A stretch of DNA of 64,000 nt from Actinoplanes flavus (GTDB taxonomy: Bacteria > Actinomycetota > Actinomycetes > Mycobacteriales > Micromonosporaceae): positions 124,001-188,000 of the forward strand of contig NZ_JAGFNS010000009.1 in NCBI RefSeq assembly GCF_017592555.1, written 5' to 3'. The notes under the pieces are model-generated. The model did not search any database and was not told the origin of the DNA. It saw nothing but the letters and a program-made list of their open reading frames with translations. Both the position numbers and the translations under genes were made by a program. This document shows positions 36,161-45,468 of this stretch, piece after piece (positions within the stretch are counted from its first letter, which is position 1; every line of letters begins with the position of its first letter).

Positions 36161-36778
36161 ATGAGCGGGCTGGCGCACGCCGGTTACATCCGGGCGGTGG
36201 CCGCGGCGCTGGAGGCCGCCGGGGTGCCGGTCGCTGACTGGCGTGCCGACGACGGCGTGCCGCGCGACGGCTGGATCCCCTTCGATCTGGCCCGGCAGGT
36301 CCAGCTGCACGGACGGCCGGTCTGGGACCACGACGAGGCCGGGGCCGGATGGTCCGAGGAGGATGGTTGGCATCTACTCACCGTCGACGACCCCGGTGGC
36401 CGCGACATCCGGGTGGATCGTCCGCTGAACGTGGCCACGGTCGCCGCGCCGTCCTCGGTGGCCCGGGCCGTGACCGAGCTGGCCGGCATTCGGACCGGCG
36501 GGCCGGGTGGCATTCAAACCGGCGGGCCGGGCGGCATTCGGACCGGCGGGCCGGGCGGCATTCGGAGCGGCGGGCCGGGCGGCATTCGGACCGGTGGGCA
36601 TTCCGCCCACGGGAGCCCGGAGGGCGGTGATCCCGGAATGCGGGAGGTGGACGCCGACTTCCCGGGCCGGCGGGCGGGCACCGGGGATCCCGCCTTCGAG
36701 GCGGCTCTGCGCCGATATTCGGCGGGTCGCACAAAGTGCGTTGACGGGTGGCCGGACGCGGCGGAAGGTCGAGGGTAG
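36161..36778 (+). CDS. DUF6292 family protein with octapeptide repeat insert
   Basis: The first ~105 residues match the DUF6292 pattern: AHAGYIRAVAAALEAAGVPV, DGWIPFDLARQVQLHG, VWDHDEAGAGWSEEDGWHLLTVDD. Residue ~109 onward carries five copies of an eight-residue repeat (G-I-R-T-G-G-P-G) encoded by 24-bp DNA units, then a disordered tail. Function unknown; DUF6292 genes in actinobacteria commonly sit near regulatory or conjugation-type genes, but none is evident here. A related 145-aa protein follows immediately downstream. Confidence 0.78.
   Translation: MSGLAHAGYIRAVAAALEAAGVPVADWRADDGVPRDGWIPFDLARQVQLHGRPVWDHDEAGAGWSEEDGWHLLTVDDPGGRDIRVDRPLNVATVAAPSSVARAVTELAGIRTGGPGGIQTGGPGGIRTGGPGGIRSGGPGGIRTGGHSAHGSPEGGDPGMREVDADFPGRRAGTGDPAFEAALRRYSAGRTKCVDGWPDAAEGRG
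36485..36604 (+). repeat. 24-bp in-frame tandem repeat, five units
   Basis: Units begin at 36485, 36509, 36533, 36557 and 36581, each around GGCATTCGGACCGGCGGGCC plus four bases. Being a multiple of three, it adds octapeptides to the DUF6292 protein without a frameshift. Confidence 0.95.
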
Positions 36779-36804
36779 AACGACGACCTCCGACGGAGGA
36801 CCCC

Positions 36805-37242
36805 GTGACTCTCGTCGACGCCAGCCGGATCATCCTCATCTTCGCCGCCCCGGCCGTCGTGGTGGCCGCGGTGCGTCATGTGCCCCGAGGCTGCGCCGTC
36901 CTCGCCGACCGCTGGCGACAGCGGCGACCGGCCGAACCGGCGCCCTACGGCCCACCGATCGAACGGCTCGCCGCCGACCTGCGGCGCCTGCTGCGCCTGC
37001 ACGGGGAACTCGCCGCGTCGGCGCACGCCGCGATGTCCGCGCATCGGGTGTGGGCGGTGGAAGCGGCCATCGGCGCCCGCGCGATCGAGGCGGCCACCGC
37101 GCTCGGGGTGCCCCATCCGCATCCGTCCCGGGCGGCGGCGCTCACCCGTACCGAATTGTCGTCGATCTTGACCCTTTTGGCCGAGGCCGGCCTGGTGTTG
37201 CCGGCCCGGGTGGGCGGATTCACCACCGACGGGCGGTTCTGA
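36805..37242 (+). CDS. Small membrane-anchored hypothetical protein
   Basis: A 145-residue protein. An N-terminal hydrophobic segment (IILIFAAPAVVVAAVRHV) suggests a membrane anchor with a soluble helical domain following: PIERLAADLRRLLRLHGELA and AAMSAHRVWAVEAAIGARAIEAATALGV. The C-terminal end (RTELSSILTLLAEAGLVLP) is also helical. The GTG start has CGGAGGA four bases upstream. It probably shares a transcript with the DUF6292 gene 26 bp upstream. No known family was assigned. Confidence 0.7.
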   Translation: MTLVDASRIILIFAAPAVVVAAVRHVPRGCAVLADRWRQRRPAEPAPYGPPIERLAADLRRLLRLHGELAASAHAAMSAHRVWAVEAAIGARAIEAATALGVPHPHPSRAAALTRTELSSILTLLAEAGLVLPARVGGFTTDGRF

Positions 37243-37343
37243 AAGCAGGGGCGGCGGCGGGCCTGCACCCACCGCCGCCTCCGTCCCGGCCGGCCTGGGA
37301 AGGAGAAGACCACCGGCCGGGAATCCCGGGAACGAAGCACTCA

Positions 37344-37469
37344 GGGGCGGGGGGGGGGGGGGGGGCGGGCGAGGACCCCCCCCCCCCCCCCCCCCCCCCC
37401 CCCACCCACCCCCCCCCCCCCCCCGGGGGGGGGGGGGGGGGCCCCCCCCCCCCCCCCCCCCCCCACCCC
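37344..37469. repeat. Block of G and C homopolymer runs
   Basis: Within 126 bases there are G17 (37349-37365), C28 (37376-37403), C16 (37409-37424), G17 (37425-37441) and C23 (37442-37464), broken by a few A, G or C bases. The C16-G17-C23 part could fold into a hairpin with almost no loop. Either a true simple-sequence tract or an assembly or sequencing fault. Confidence 0.95.
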
Positions 37470-38526
37470 TCAGCCCGGCAGGCGAAGTCACCGGCCGGAG
37501 GACGGAAGGGGGCGCCATCCATGGGCCGGTCTTGGGGGCGACAGTCGCCGACCGGGAGATCTCGGTGGTGATCGGGGACGGTGGCAGGCAGGGAGGAGAC
37601 CCGCCACCGTCCGCCGGCCCGTCGGCCCCGGTCCGTGCGGACCCACGGACCGGGCGCCGGGCATGCGGCGGCCACCCGCATCGGGGGGAGAGGAGTGGCC
37701 GCCTGCCGGAGAAGGTCTGACCGGTGTGCGCCGGGGAGGACGGCGACGGGAGATGGGCTCCCGCCGCCGCCTCCTGCCCGGCCCCGTGCCGAACCGCCAA
37801 CCGCGGAGGAGACGAGGGGGGCGTCGTCTCCGCGGAGATCGCTCACGGGCAACGGTGCGGCCGCCAGACTGGGGGGCGGCGGCCGCCGGCCGGGAGGCCG
37901 AGGGAACTCGGGCCCGGGCGGTGGCCCGGGAGATCAGGTCGTGGAAAAACCGCCGAGGACGTCGTTGGCCGCAGCGGGTCGCCCGGCAGAACCGGGCGCC
38001 CCACAACCGTGCCAGGCGGAAAGTCCTTGATCCGCGAAAGTCCAGAGTGGCCTTCGACACTTCGGGGTCACCTGTTCAGGGTCAACCACAAGTTCTTAGC
38101 TCTCCTGAAAGGGAGCTTAAAAGGTTCTTAAGTCGTCACGCGCGCCGTCACCCCTCAGGAGCGACCCCCGTTGATAGCGGCAGGCCCCGCCGAGCGCTTC
38201 CGAACAACCTGATAGTCACTGCTCAAACCGTTGAACCGGGCAGGTCCGCGAGACGTATACCCCGGTGATCGCACTATCCCGGCGGGCTGCGGCGCCGGGG
38301 CGGTCAACGCTCGCGGGCCGTCCGCGAGGCCGGTGACGGGGCTCCGCAGAGCGGTGGCGCACTTCGCAAATCCGTGGTTAACCTTCCACATCCACCACGT
38401 GGCAGGCGTTGATCGCGGAGGGCGAGGGGCGGGCACCGGGGTGCGGAGGTGGGACAGCATGAGGACGGTGGCACGGATGCGGTGTCGGGGCGAGGGGACC
38501 CTCCCCAGCCGATCTGGGACCGCGTC
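37470..38526. other. Gene-free kilobase upstream of the giant gene
   Basis: No gene was supported. The frames are Arg/Pro/Gly-rich on both strands. The last 500 bases are less GC-rich and include ACAAGTTCTTAGCTCTCC and a weak 7-bp hairpin (38098-38117: AGCTCTC, loop CTGAAA, GGGAGCT). They probably carry the promoter of the long gene, but I could not place -35/-10 boxes with confidence. Confidence 0.4.
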
Positions 38527-41500
38527 ATGAGCTTCGAAGACGACGAGTACTGGGAGGACGAGTACAGCGAGTACTCGTTCATGCCCAGTTCCGCGGTCAT
38601 GCAGGAGAAGCACTACACCAAACGTACGGTCCCCGACCCGGTCATGCCGACCCGCCGCCGGCCCGGAGGCGCCGACGAGGTCGCCGCACAGCGGGCGAAA
38701 CGGACCGCCTTCGACAGCGAACGGCCGAGCTGGCTCAACGATCCCGACTTCGAGCCGATCGACACCTCCGTCGACAACCTGGTCGGCGACGACTTCGACG
38801 ACGTCGACTTCAACCGCCCCGAACTCGGCGTCGACTTCGACAAACCGGACTTTCCGATCATCGACCCGGCGGCCCGGCCCGATCTGCGCCGCGGCGCCGC
38901 CCCGCAACGCCGTGGGCCCGACCGTTACGACCGCACCGCGGACGAGCGCCGCGACCGGCGCGCCGATGACCGTGAGCCGGGGCGGCCTTCGGGTGGTCGC
39001 TCCGATGAGCGGCCGGGCGGTCGTTCGGAACGGCGCCCGGACGGGCGTTCTGGACAGCGCTCCATGGGTGGTTCTGAGCAGCGTTCTGACCAGCGTTTGG
39101 ATGGGCGCTCGGACCAGCGTTCGGACGGACGCTCGGACCAGCGTTTGGATGGGCGCCCGGAGCGGCGCGACGGCCGGTATGCCGAGCCGCGTTACCGAGA
39201 CGAGGCGCCCGGCGGCCGGGACGGCTACGAGCGTGGATACCGGGATGAATGGGATGAGCGCAGGCAGCCCTCCCGCCGGGATCGCGACGACCGCCGTGAG
39301 CCCGCCCGCGCTGACTGGAACGAGCCGGGACGCGACGACCGCCGGGACCCCCGGGCCGATCGGGCGGGTTCGCGCGACGGCCGGGACCCCCGCGACCTGC
39401 GCGATTCTCCCGACGTCCGCGGCACACGGGACCCCCGCGACCTCCGCGATTCTCCCGACGTCCGCGGTACACGGGACCCCCGCGACCTCCGCGATTCTCC
39501 CGACGCCCGCGGTACACGGGACCCCCGCGACCTCCGTGACTCCCCCGACCTCCGCGGGTCACGAGACTCCCGCGAACTGCGCGACTCCCCCGACATCCGG
39601 GGCGCGCGCGACGCTCGGGATACATCGAACATTCGTGGCGAACAGGACACTCGCGACCTCCGGGACTCGCGCGATCCGCGGCGTGGCGAAGGTCGCGAGC
39701 CGGTCCGTGCGGACTGGGCGGATCCCGCTCGCCGCGAAGGCGGCCGTTCCGAGTGGGCCGAGCCGTCACGGGACGAGCGCCGCGACAGCCGTCCGCCGCG
39801 CGACGACCGGCGCGGCCGGCGGGCCGTCGAGATCGGACCGAACGAGCTGTGGGGCGACGACGGCGACCTCGGCCGGGAGCGTGCCGCCGAGCCGGTCCTC
39901 GAGGACGGGCGGCCGGGCGTCGGACGGACCATCGAGCTGGGCGCCGACGAGTACTGGGAGGAGCCCGCGGCCTCGCGGGGCAACGTCACCGAGATCGACC
40001 CGGAGCGACGGCGCGGGCCGGCTCCGGCGTCTCGCAACGATCGTGGACGCGCCGCCCAGACCTGGGACGACGACGACTTCGGGCCGATCCGGCCGCCCGG
40101 CGGACGGCGCCCGCGGCGCGACGAGGCGCCGCACCGCGACGACCTCGCGGTCACCGGGCGTGCGCAGGTGCCGGCTGCGGGTGCGGAGGATCCGTACGAG
40201 TCCTACCGGCCGGACGGGGAGCGCCACGGCGCCCTCACGGCAGGCACGGAGGGCCGCCCCGCCCTCGCACCGGACCAGCGTCCCGCCGCCCGCGATTCGG
40301 GCGACCGCCGCCGTCCCGACAGCCAGGACTCGGGCAACCGCCAGCGTCCCGAAACGCAGGCACCGGGCGACCGCCAGCATCCCGGCACACAAGCTGCCGG
40401 CGACCGGACACGCTCCGGCATGCAGGGACCCGGCGACCACACACGTCCCGGCGTGCAGCAACCCGGCGACCACACACGTCCCGGCGTGCAGCAACCCGGC
40501 GACCACACACGTCCCGGCGCGCAGCAACCCGGCGACCACACACGTCCCGGCGCGCAGCAACCCGGCGACCACACACGTCCCGGCGCGCAGCAACCCGGCG
40601 ACCACACACGTCCCGGCGCGCAGCAACCCGGCGACCGGACACGTCCCGGCGTGCAGCAACCCGGCGACCGCCAGCATCCCCACACACACGCGGCCGGCGA
40701 CCGGACACATTCCGGCATGCAGGAACCCGGCGACCGCCAGCATCCCGGCACGCAAGCGGCTGGCGACCGGGCGCATTCCGGCACGCCAGCGGCCGATGGG
40801 GCACGTCCCGGTGTGCAGGAGGCCGGTGACCGGCAGGGTTCGGGGGCGCAGGGGTCCGGAGACCTCCGGCAGTCCGGGACCGGGGACGCCGGCGATCCGC
40901 AGCGGGCCGCCGGGCTGGAAGTGGGCGACGGGCAGCGTTCCGGGAGTTGGGACGCGGACGGTCAGCGTCTGGCGGGTGGAGCCTGGGCGAACGGTCTCGG
41001 CGCTGCCGCCCCGGGTGTGAGTGGGAACGAGACGTCCGGATCCGGCGCGGGCCGGGCGGACGATGGGCGCGGGCAGGTTGGGTCCGGGGTTCCCGCGCAG
41101 GGCGCCGGGGCCGAAACCGGGCGTGGCCTGCCGCCGGCCGCCAGCGAAGCTACGGTGCGTGACGGTCGGAATGCCCGGTCGTACCCGGCGGAGTCCTACC
41201 CGGACGATTCCGGTCCGATCCCGGCAGGGGCTCGCGGGCAGGCGCCTTCGGAGTCGGGTGGTCAAGCTGCGACGGCCGGTTCCGGCGACACGGGCTCCGC
41301 GGACGCGCCGCGCGAAGGCAACGAACGGCGGGGCGAATCCTGGCGGTCGAAGGTGGTTCGTCTTCTGCCCGGTCAGCGCCGGGCGGCCGCGAACAACCCC
41401 ACCGAGCCGACAGCCGACCTGACCGACCGCGGGCGCGGCCCGAACGGGTCCGCCGCCGCACCGGCCCAGGAGCCGCACGCTCACGGTGCCGGGCAGGCCC

Positions 41501-44500
41501 CGCGGGTTCCGGCCGCCGAACAGGGTCAGCCGGCCTACGGCACGGTGCCGGGCGTTGAGCGCCACGGCTCCGGGGACCAGATCCGCTCCGGCATGGAGGA
41601 CGGCGGGAACCAGCCGGGGGCCGGAAGCGGACGGGACACGGACCGGCCGGATTCGAACAGCGGGCACGGCATGGGCCAGCCGGGTCCGGGCAACGGGCGC
41701 GTGGGAGGGGTGCCGGAAAGCGGGTACCCCGCGGGGCAGCCCGGTTCAGCCGGTGGACGGCCCGGTTCAGCCGGTGGGCAGCCCGGTTCAACTAGTGGGC
41801 AACCCGGTTCAGCCGGTGGGCGGCCCGCGGGTCGGCCGCCCGTGGGTCACGGTCCGGGTGGGCATCGCGCGGACTCCGGAAACGGGCGGGGAGCCGGCGA
41901 AGTCGGTTCGGACGCGATGGGCGCCGGGGCCGAGGAGACCAGGGACCTGCGGGAAACCGGGTCCTGGCCGGCGCCGGACGGCGGGAACGGTCCTCGTGTG
42001 GTGCGGCGGGAGGAGCCGCCCGTACCGCCGAAGGTCGTCAGCAGGACCACTCCGCCGCCCGCGCCGCGCGTGATCAAGGCTGACCCGCCGGTTACGCCGC
42101 GGGTTGTCGCGGCGCCGACGCCGGTGCCGCCGGCCCGCGTGATCGGGCCGAACGGGCCGCAACCAACCGTCGAACCCGCCCGGCCGGCAGCCGGGACGGA
42201 TGCCACATATCGCCCGCACGATCCCGCCCCGGCACAATGGGGCGGCCCGGATGCCGCCGCGCGTCCGCACGACCCGGCCGTGGCACAACGGGGTGGCGCG
42301 GACACCGGCCCTCGGGGCGCGGCCGCACCACCCGACCCCGCCACGGCGCAGTGGGCCGAGAGCGTGGGCGCGCCCGGTGATCCCGCCGGTGGCCGGTGGG
42401 GTGCCGGAGCCGGTGAGGGGTGGCAGACGAACAACCCCTACGTGACCGGGGAGATCCGGCGGCCGGACGAGGCTCAGCCGGAGGTTCCGCAGCAGCGTTC
42501 CCGGCGGTCGCCCCGGGCGGCGCACGTCTTCCTCGCCGAAGGTGACGGGCCGTGGGCGATCGTTCCGGACGAGGCTCAGCCGCCCGCCGGGTCGCGGCCG
42601 GTGTCACCGGCGCGGCCGCCGGAGGTTCCCGGGGCGGACACCGTGGGCCAGCCTGGCGCGGTCCCGAGCGGTCAGCCGGGTCCGATTCCGGGTGGTCAGC
42701 CCGGTGCGATTCTGGGTGGTCAGCCCGGTGCGATTCCGGGTGGTCAGCCCGGTGCGATTCCGGGTGGTCAGCCCAGTGGAACTCCGGGTGGTCAGCCTTC
42801 TCCCGCGTCGGCGTGGCCGCCAGCGGTTCGACCGGAGGCGAGCCGCCCTGTTTCGGCAGCTCCCGCCGCGCCGCGGCCGGAGAGTGCTTGGCCGCCGGCG
42901 ATTCAGCAGGGTCCGGGTGGCGACGGACAGGCGTGGCCGGTTCCCGGCCAGCAGCCGCCCTCGACCGGGTGGCCCACGCCTCCGGTCGAGGGATCGAGTC
43001 CGGTTCGGACGGGCCCGCAGCCCTCGTCTCCTGCCGGACCGAACGCGACGCCCACGGGCCCGACGCCGCTCGCCACGAACCAGGGCGGGAACGGACCGAA
43101 CGCGAACTACGCAGGCCCGGCACCGCACGCCACGAGCCAGCCGGGGAACGGACCGAACGCGACTCACGCAGGCCCGGCACCGCACGCCACCAGCCAGGGC
43201 GGGAACGGACCGAACGCGACTCACGCAGGCCCGGTGCCGCTCGCCGCGGACCAGGGTGGGGCCCGGCGGCCCAGCCCGAAGGCGCCCAAGGCGGTTCCGC
43301 CGCCGCCCGGATGGACCGAGACGCGGCCCGCAGCCGATGGTCTCGCTCCCCGTTCGGCGCCTCCCGCCGCGGCATGGCGGGAAGCGGGGCAGACCCCGAC
43401 CTCCGGCGAACGGAGCGACGGCACACCGCCCGCCACGGCGTGGGGAGCGGACGGACAGCCCGGACGCGTGCCTCACTCGCCCGCGCCGGATCGGTCGGGC
43501 TGGAATGCCGCGACGCCCATCTCGGTGCCTCCGGTGAACGGGGCGGACGGCGGCCAGAACCGGTCGGCCGGTCCGGTGCCGGCGCCGCCGGTGGACGGCT
43601 TCGGTGGGCCGGGGCGGCCGACGAGTCCCGCAGCGCCCGGGGTGGCTCGTGCGGAGTCGCTTGGCGACCTTCCGGGTCCTCAGGGACGCGGGCCGGGCGG
43701 TTCGCCGGGTTCTCGTCAGGCGGCGCATCCGGGTGGCCGCGTGGAAGGGCCGCACAACGAGCAGGTCGGCAGCGCTTCCGGTGGCCGCTCCCCGGACGCG
43801 GTTCGCCGGGACGAGCTGGCGAGTGGCCAGCAGGTCGGCCAAGACGGCGCGCCGACCGGGCCAGCGATGCCGAACGGAACACAGGCCGGGCACGCCGTCC
43901 CGAACGGAACACAGACCGGGCCAGCGCTCCCGAACGGAACGCAGACCGGGCACGCCGTCCCGAACGGAACACAGACCGGGCCAGCGCTCCCGAACGGAAC
44001 GCAGACCGGGCACGCCGTCCCGAACGGAACACAGACCGGGCCAGCGCTCCCGAACGGAGCGCAGACCGGGCAGGCCGTCCCGAACGGCACGCACAGCGAG
44101 CCGGCACCGGCCGTAAGTGCCGGACCGATCGCGGGTGGGACGACCGGTGAGCGGCCGACGGTGGCGTTGCCGCGTCCGGCCGCGGGAACCGACCGCGGTG
44201 ACACCGCGGCCCGCGAGCGGATCGGATTCCCGCTGGCGCGTCCGGGCCAGGACGGCACGGACGCCGCGCAGACCGGCCCCCGAACCGCGGCCACACCGCC
44301 GCCGGTTCACGGCGATGCGGCACCGGCGGAGCCGGGTGCGGTGCCGGCCCACGGCGGGACGGCGGCAGGCCCGGCCGGCACGGTGCCGGGCCGGCCCACG
44401 GCTGACGGCGACCGGCCCGCGGCATCGGCGCAGCCCGAAAAAGCGCGGGACCTGGCCGATGTGACACCGGACCGGGCCGGCGCGGTGCGGGACCGGGCCG

Positions 44501-45468
44501 ATGTGGTGCGCGACTGGGCCGATATGGATCAGCCGTACATGGATGCGGACGGGACGCTGCACAACCTGCGGCCGATCGCCCGCCTGGAGACCTCCGGGCC
44601 GGACACCGAGCCGCGGCGGTACTCGGACACCGCTCTCGGCAGCGGCTGGTTCGTCAGCAAGACGCCGGCGAAGGCCGAGGACGGCGAGGCCGCGGAGGCG
44701 ACGCCCGGGGAGGGCGAGACCCCGGACGCCGCGGCTGCGGAGACGGCGGCCGAGGGCGAGCAGCCGCAGGGCCCGGAACTGGCCCCGCACCTGCCGCTGA
44801 CCGCCGCCGACCTGTCCGCGATCCGCTGGCGGCTGGACGGCGCCAGCCTCCGCGAGGTGGTCGACGACCGGAACGCGCTGCGCGAGCTGGGTGAACGCCT
44901 GGACGGCCCGCTGGCCGACGAGGCCGACAACATCGTCAAGGCGGGGCTGCTGAGCGTACGCGCGGAGGTGTACCGCCTTCTGGGTGAGCTGGGCATGGCC
45001 GCGGCCGCCGCCCGGCTGGCCCTGGCGCACGCCGAGTCGGCGCAGGACCTTCAGTCGCAGGTGATCGCGCAGGCCGAGCTGGCCCACGTGCTGCGGTTGC
45101 GGGGCGACTACATGGAGGCGGACCGGCTGTTCCAGCGGGCGGTGGACGCGGATGTTCCGGCCGCTGTGCGCAGCGTGGTTCACGAGAACGCCGGGCGCAG
45201 CTGTTTCGACCAGAACCGGCACATGGAGGCGCTGGACCACTTCGCGCGCGCGATCCGGTTGGGTTCGCCGGAGGACACCGATCTGGTGGAGCGCATCGGG
45301 GTGTGCCTGGAAGCCGTCTACATCCATGTGCTGCGGGACGGTTGGGGCCCGTACCCGAGGAAGTCTCCGGAGATCAGGGCACCGCTCGGCGCGCGCCCGG
45401 CCGCCGAGGGTGAGGAGGCGCTCACCGAGTCGACGGCCGAGCATCCGGTGGTGGATCCGCGGCGGTAG
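38527..45468 (+). CDS. Giant disordered repeat protein with C-terminal TPR-like domain
   Basis: A 2313-residue protein with no signal peptide. The first ~125 residues are acidic and aromatic (MSFEDDEYWEDEYSEYSFMP; later PSWLNDPDFEPIDTS, DDFDDVDFNRPELG) and look conserved. Residues ~125-2000 are disordered, rich in Asp/Arg, then Gly/Pro/Gln/Ala/Thr, with at least seven in-frame repeat families of 24, 33, 45, 57 and 60 bp. From about residue 2095 a folded helical region begins (LSAIRWRLDGASLREVVDDR) with TPR-type helix pairs (VYRLLGELGMAAAAARLALAHAES, AQAELAHVLRLRGDYMEADRLF, ENAGRSCFDQNRHMEALDHF). The frame is open from a GTG 78 bases earlier; the ATG is preferred by similarity to shorter Micromonosporaceae proteins I recall with this start. 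A scaffolding role is inference. Confidence 0.85.
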   Translation: MSFEDDEYWEDEYSEYSFMPSSAVMQEKHYTKRTVPDPVMPTRRRPGGADEVAAQRAKRTAFDSERPSWLNDPDFEPIDTSVDNLVGDDFDDVDFNRPELGVDFDKPDFPIIDPAARPDLRRGAAPQRRGPDRYDRTADERRDRRADDREPGRPSGGRSDERPGGRSERRPDGRSGQRSMGGSEQRSDQRLDGRSDQRSDGRSDQRLDGRPERRDGRYAEPRYRDEAPGGRDGYERGYRDEWDERRQPSRRDRDDRREPARADWNEPGRDDRRDPRADRAGSRDGRDPRDLRDSPDVRGTRDPRDLRDSPDVRGTRDPRDLRDSPDARGTRDPRDLRDSPDLRGSRDSRELRDSPDIRGARDARDTSNIRGEQDTRDLRDSRDPRRGEGREPVRADWADPARREGGRSEWAEPSRDERRDSRPPRDDRRGRRAVEIGPNELWGDDGDLGRERAAEPVLEDGRPGVGRTIELGADEYWEEPAASRGNVTEIDPERRRGPAPASRNDRGRAAQTWDDDDFGPIRPPGGRRPRRDEAPHRDDLAVTGRAQVPAAGAEDPYESYRPDGERHGALTAGTEGRPALAPDQRPAARDSGDRRRPDSQDSGNRQRPETQAPGDRQHPGTQAAGDRTRSGMQGPGDHTRPGVQQPGDHTRPGVQQPGDHTRPGAQQPGDHTRPGAQQPGDHTRPGAQQPGDHTRPGAQQPGDRTRPGVQQPGDRQHPHTHAAGDRTHSGMQEPGDRQHPGTQAAGDRAHSGTPAADGARPGVQEAGDRQGSGAQGSGDLRQSGTGDAGDPQRAAGLEVGDGQRSGSWDADGQRLAGGAWANGLGAAAPGVSGNETSGSGAGRADDGRGQVGSGVPAQGAGAETGRGLPPAASEATVRDGRNARSYPAESYPDDSGPIPAGARGQAPSESGGQAATAGSGDTGSADAPREGNERRGESWRSKVVRLLPGQRRAAANNPTEPTADLTDRGRGPNGSAAAPAQEPHAHGAGQAPRVPAAEQGQPAYGTVPGVERHGSGDQIRSGMEDGGNQPGAGSGRDTDRPDSNSGHGMGQPGPGNGRVGGVPESGYPAGQPGSAGGRPGSAGGQPGSTSGQPGSAGGRPAGRPPVGHGPGGHRADSGNGRGAGEVGSDAMGAGAEETRDLRETGSWPAPDGGNGPRVVRREEPPVPPKVVSRTTPPPAPRVIKADPPVTPRVVAAPTPVPPARVIGPNGPQPTVEPARPAAGTDATYRPHDPAPAQWGGPDAAARPHDPAVAQRGGADTGPRGAAAPPDPATAQWAESVGAPGDPAGGRWGAGAGEGWQTNNPYVTGEIRRPDEAQPEVPQQRSRRSPRAAHVFLAEGDGPWAIVPDEAQPPAGSRPVSPARPPEVPGADTVGQPGAVPSGQPGPIPGGQPGAILGGQPGAIPGGQPGAIPGGQPSGTPGGQPSPASAWPPAVRPEASRPVSAAPAAPRPESAWPPAIQQGPGGDGQAWPVPGQQPPSTGWPTPPVEGSSPVRTGPQPSSPAGPNATPTGPTPLATNQGGNGPNANYAGPAPHATSQPGNGPNATHAGPAPHATSQGGNGPNATHAGPVPLAADQGGARRPSPKAPKAVPPPPGWTETRPAADGLAPRSAPPAAAWREAGQTPTSGERSDGTPPATAWGADGQPGRVPHSPAPDRSGWNAATPISVPPVNGADGGQNRSAGPVPAPPVDGFGGPGRPTSPAAPGVARAESLGDLPGPQGRGPGGSPGSRQAAHPGGRVEGPHNEQVGSASGGRSPDAVRRDELASGQQVGQDGAPTGPAMPNGTQAGHAVPNGTQTGPALPNGTQTGHAVPNGTQTGPALPNGTQTGHAVPNGTQTGPALPNGAQTGQAVPNGTHSEPAPAVSAGPIAGGTTGERPTVALPRPAAGTDRGDTAARERIGFPLARPGQDGTDAAQTGPRTAATPPPVHGDAAPAEPGAVPAHGGTAAGPAGTVPGRPTADGDRPAASAQPEKARDLADVTPDRAGAVRDRADVVRDWADMDQPYMDADGTLHNLRPIARLETSGPDTEPRRYSDTALGSGWFVSKTPAKAEDGEAAEATPGEGETPDAAAAETAAEGEQPQGPELAPHLPLTAADLSAIRWRLDGASLREVVDDRNALRELGERLDGPLADEADNIVKAGLLSVRAEVYRLLGELGMAAAAARLALAHAESAQDLQSQVIAQAELAHVLRLRGDYMEADRLFQRAVDADVPAAVRSVVHENAGRSCFDQNRHMEALDHFARAIRLGSPEDTDLVERIGVCLEAVYIHVLRDGWGPYPRKSPEIRAPLGARPAAEGEEALTESTAEHPVVDPRR
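39383..39602 (+). repeat. 45-bp in-frame tandem repeat in the giant gene
   Basis: Four close copies and one diverged copy, starting at 39383, 39428, 39473 and 39518, encode RDPRDLRDSPDVRGT-type 15-mers. An adjacent 24-bp array (about 39087-39171) encodes SDQRLDGR-type 8-mers. Confidence 0.92.
40294..40880 (+). repeat. 33-bp in-frame tandem repeat in the giant gene, about 17 units
   Basis: The core copies (40429-40690, one every 33 bases) encode the 11-mer Q-P-G-D-H-T-R-P-G-A-Q and are almost identical. Copies become more diverged toward both ends (e.g. A-A-G-D-R-T-R-S-G-M-Q), the pattern expected of an array growing from its centre. Confidence 0.93.
42643..42795 (+). repeat. 24-bp in-frame tandem repeat in the giant gene
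   Basis: Encodes G-Q-P-G-A-I-P-G octapeptides, about six copies. A separate block of a similar 24-bp kind (G-Q-P-G-S-A-G-G) lies at about 41737-41830. Confidence 0.9.
43075..44100 (+). repeat. 57-bp and 60-bp in-frame tandem repeats in the giant gene
   Basis: About 43075-43255 holds three 57-bp copies (19-mers around GNGPNATHAGPAPHATSQ). About 43858-44100 holds four 60-bp copies built of two 30-bp halves (N-G-T-Q-T-G-P-A-L-P / N-G-T-Q-T-G-H-A-V-P). Ordinary low-complexity coding DNA lies between the two arrays. Confidence 0.92.

Noticed and set aside
37488-38060. Minus-strand Arg/Pro-rich frame upstream of the giant gene
   Set aside because: Composition is that of random high-GC DNA; no start signal or motif.
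39766-44467. Long minus-strand frames opposite the giant gene
   Set aside because: Repeats in multiples of three keep all frames open; these translations lack the conserved ends seen on the plus strand.
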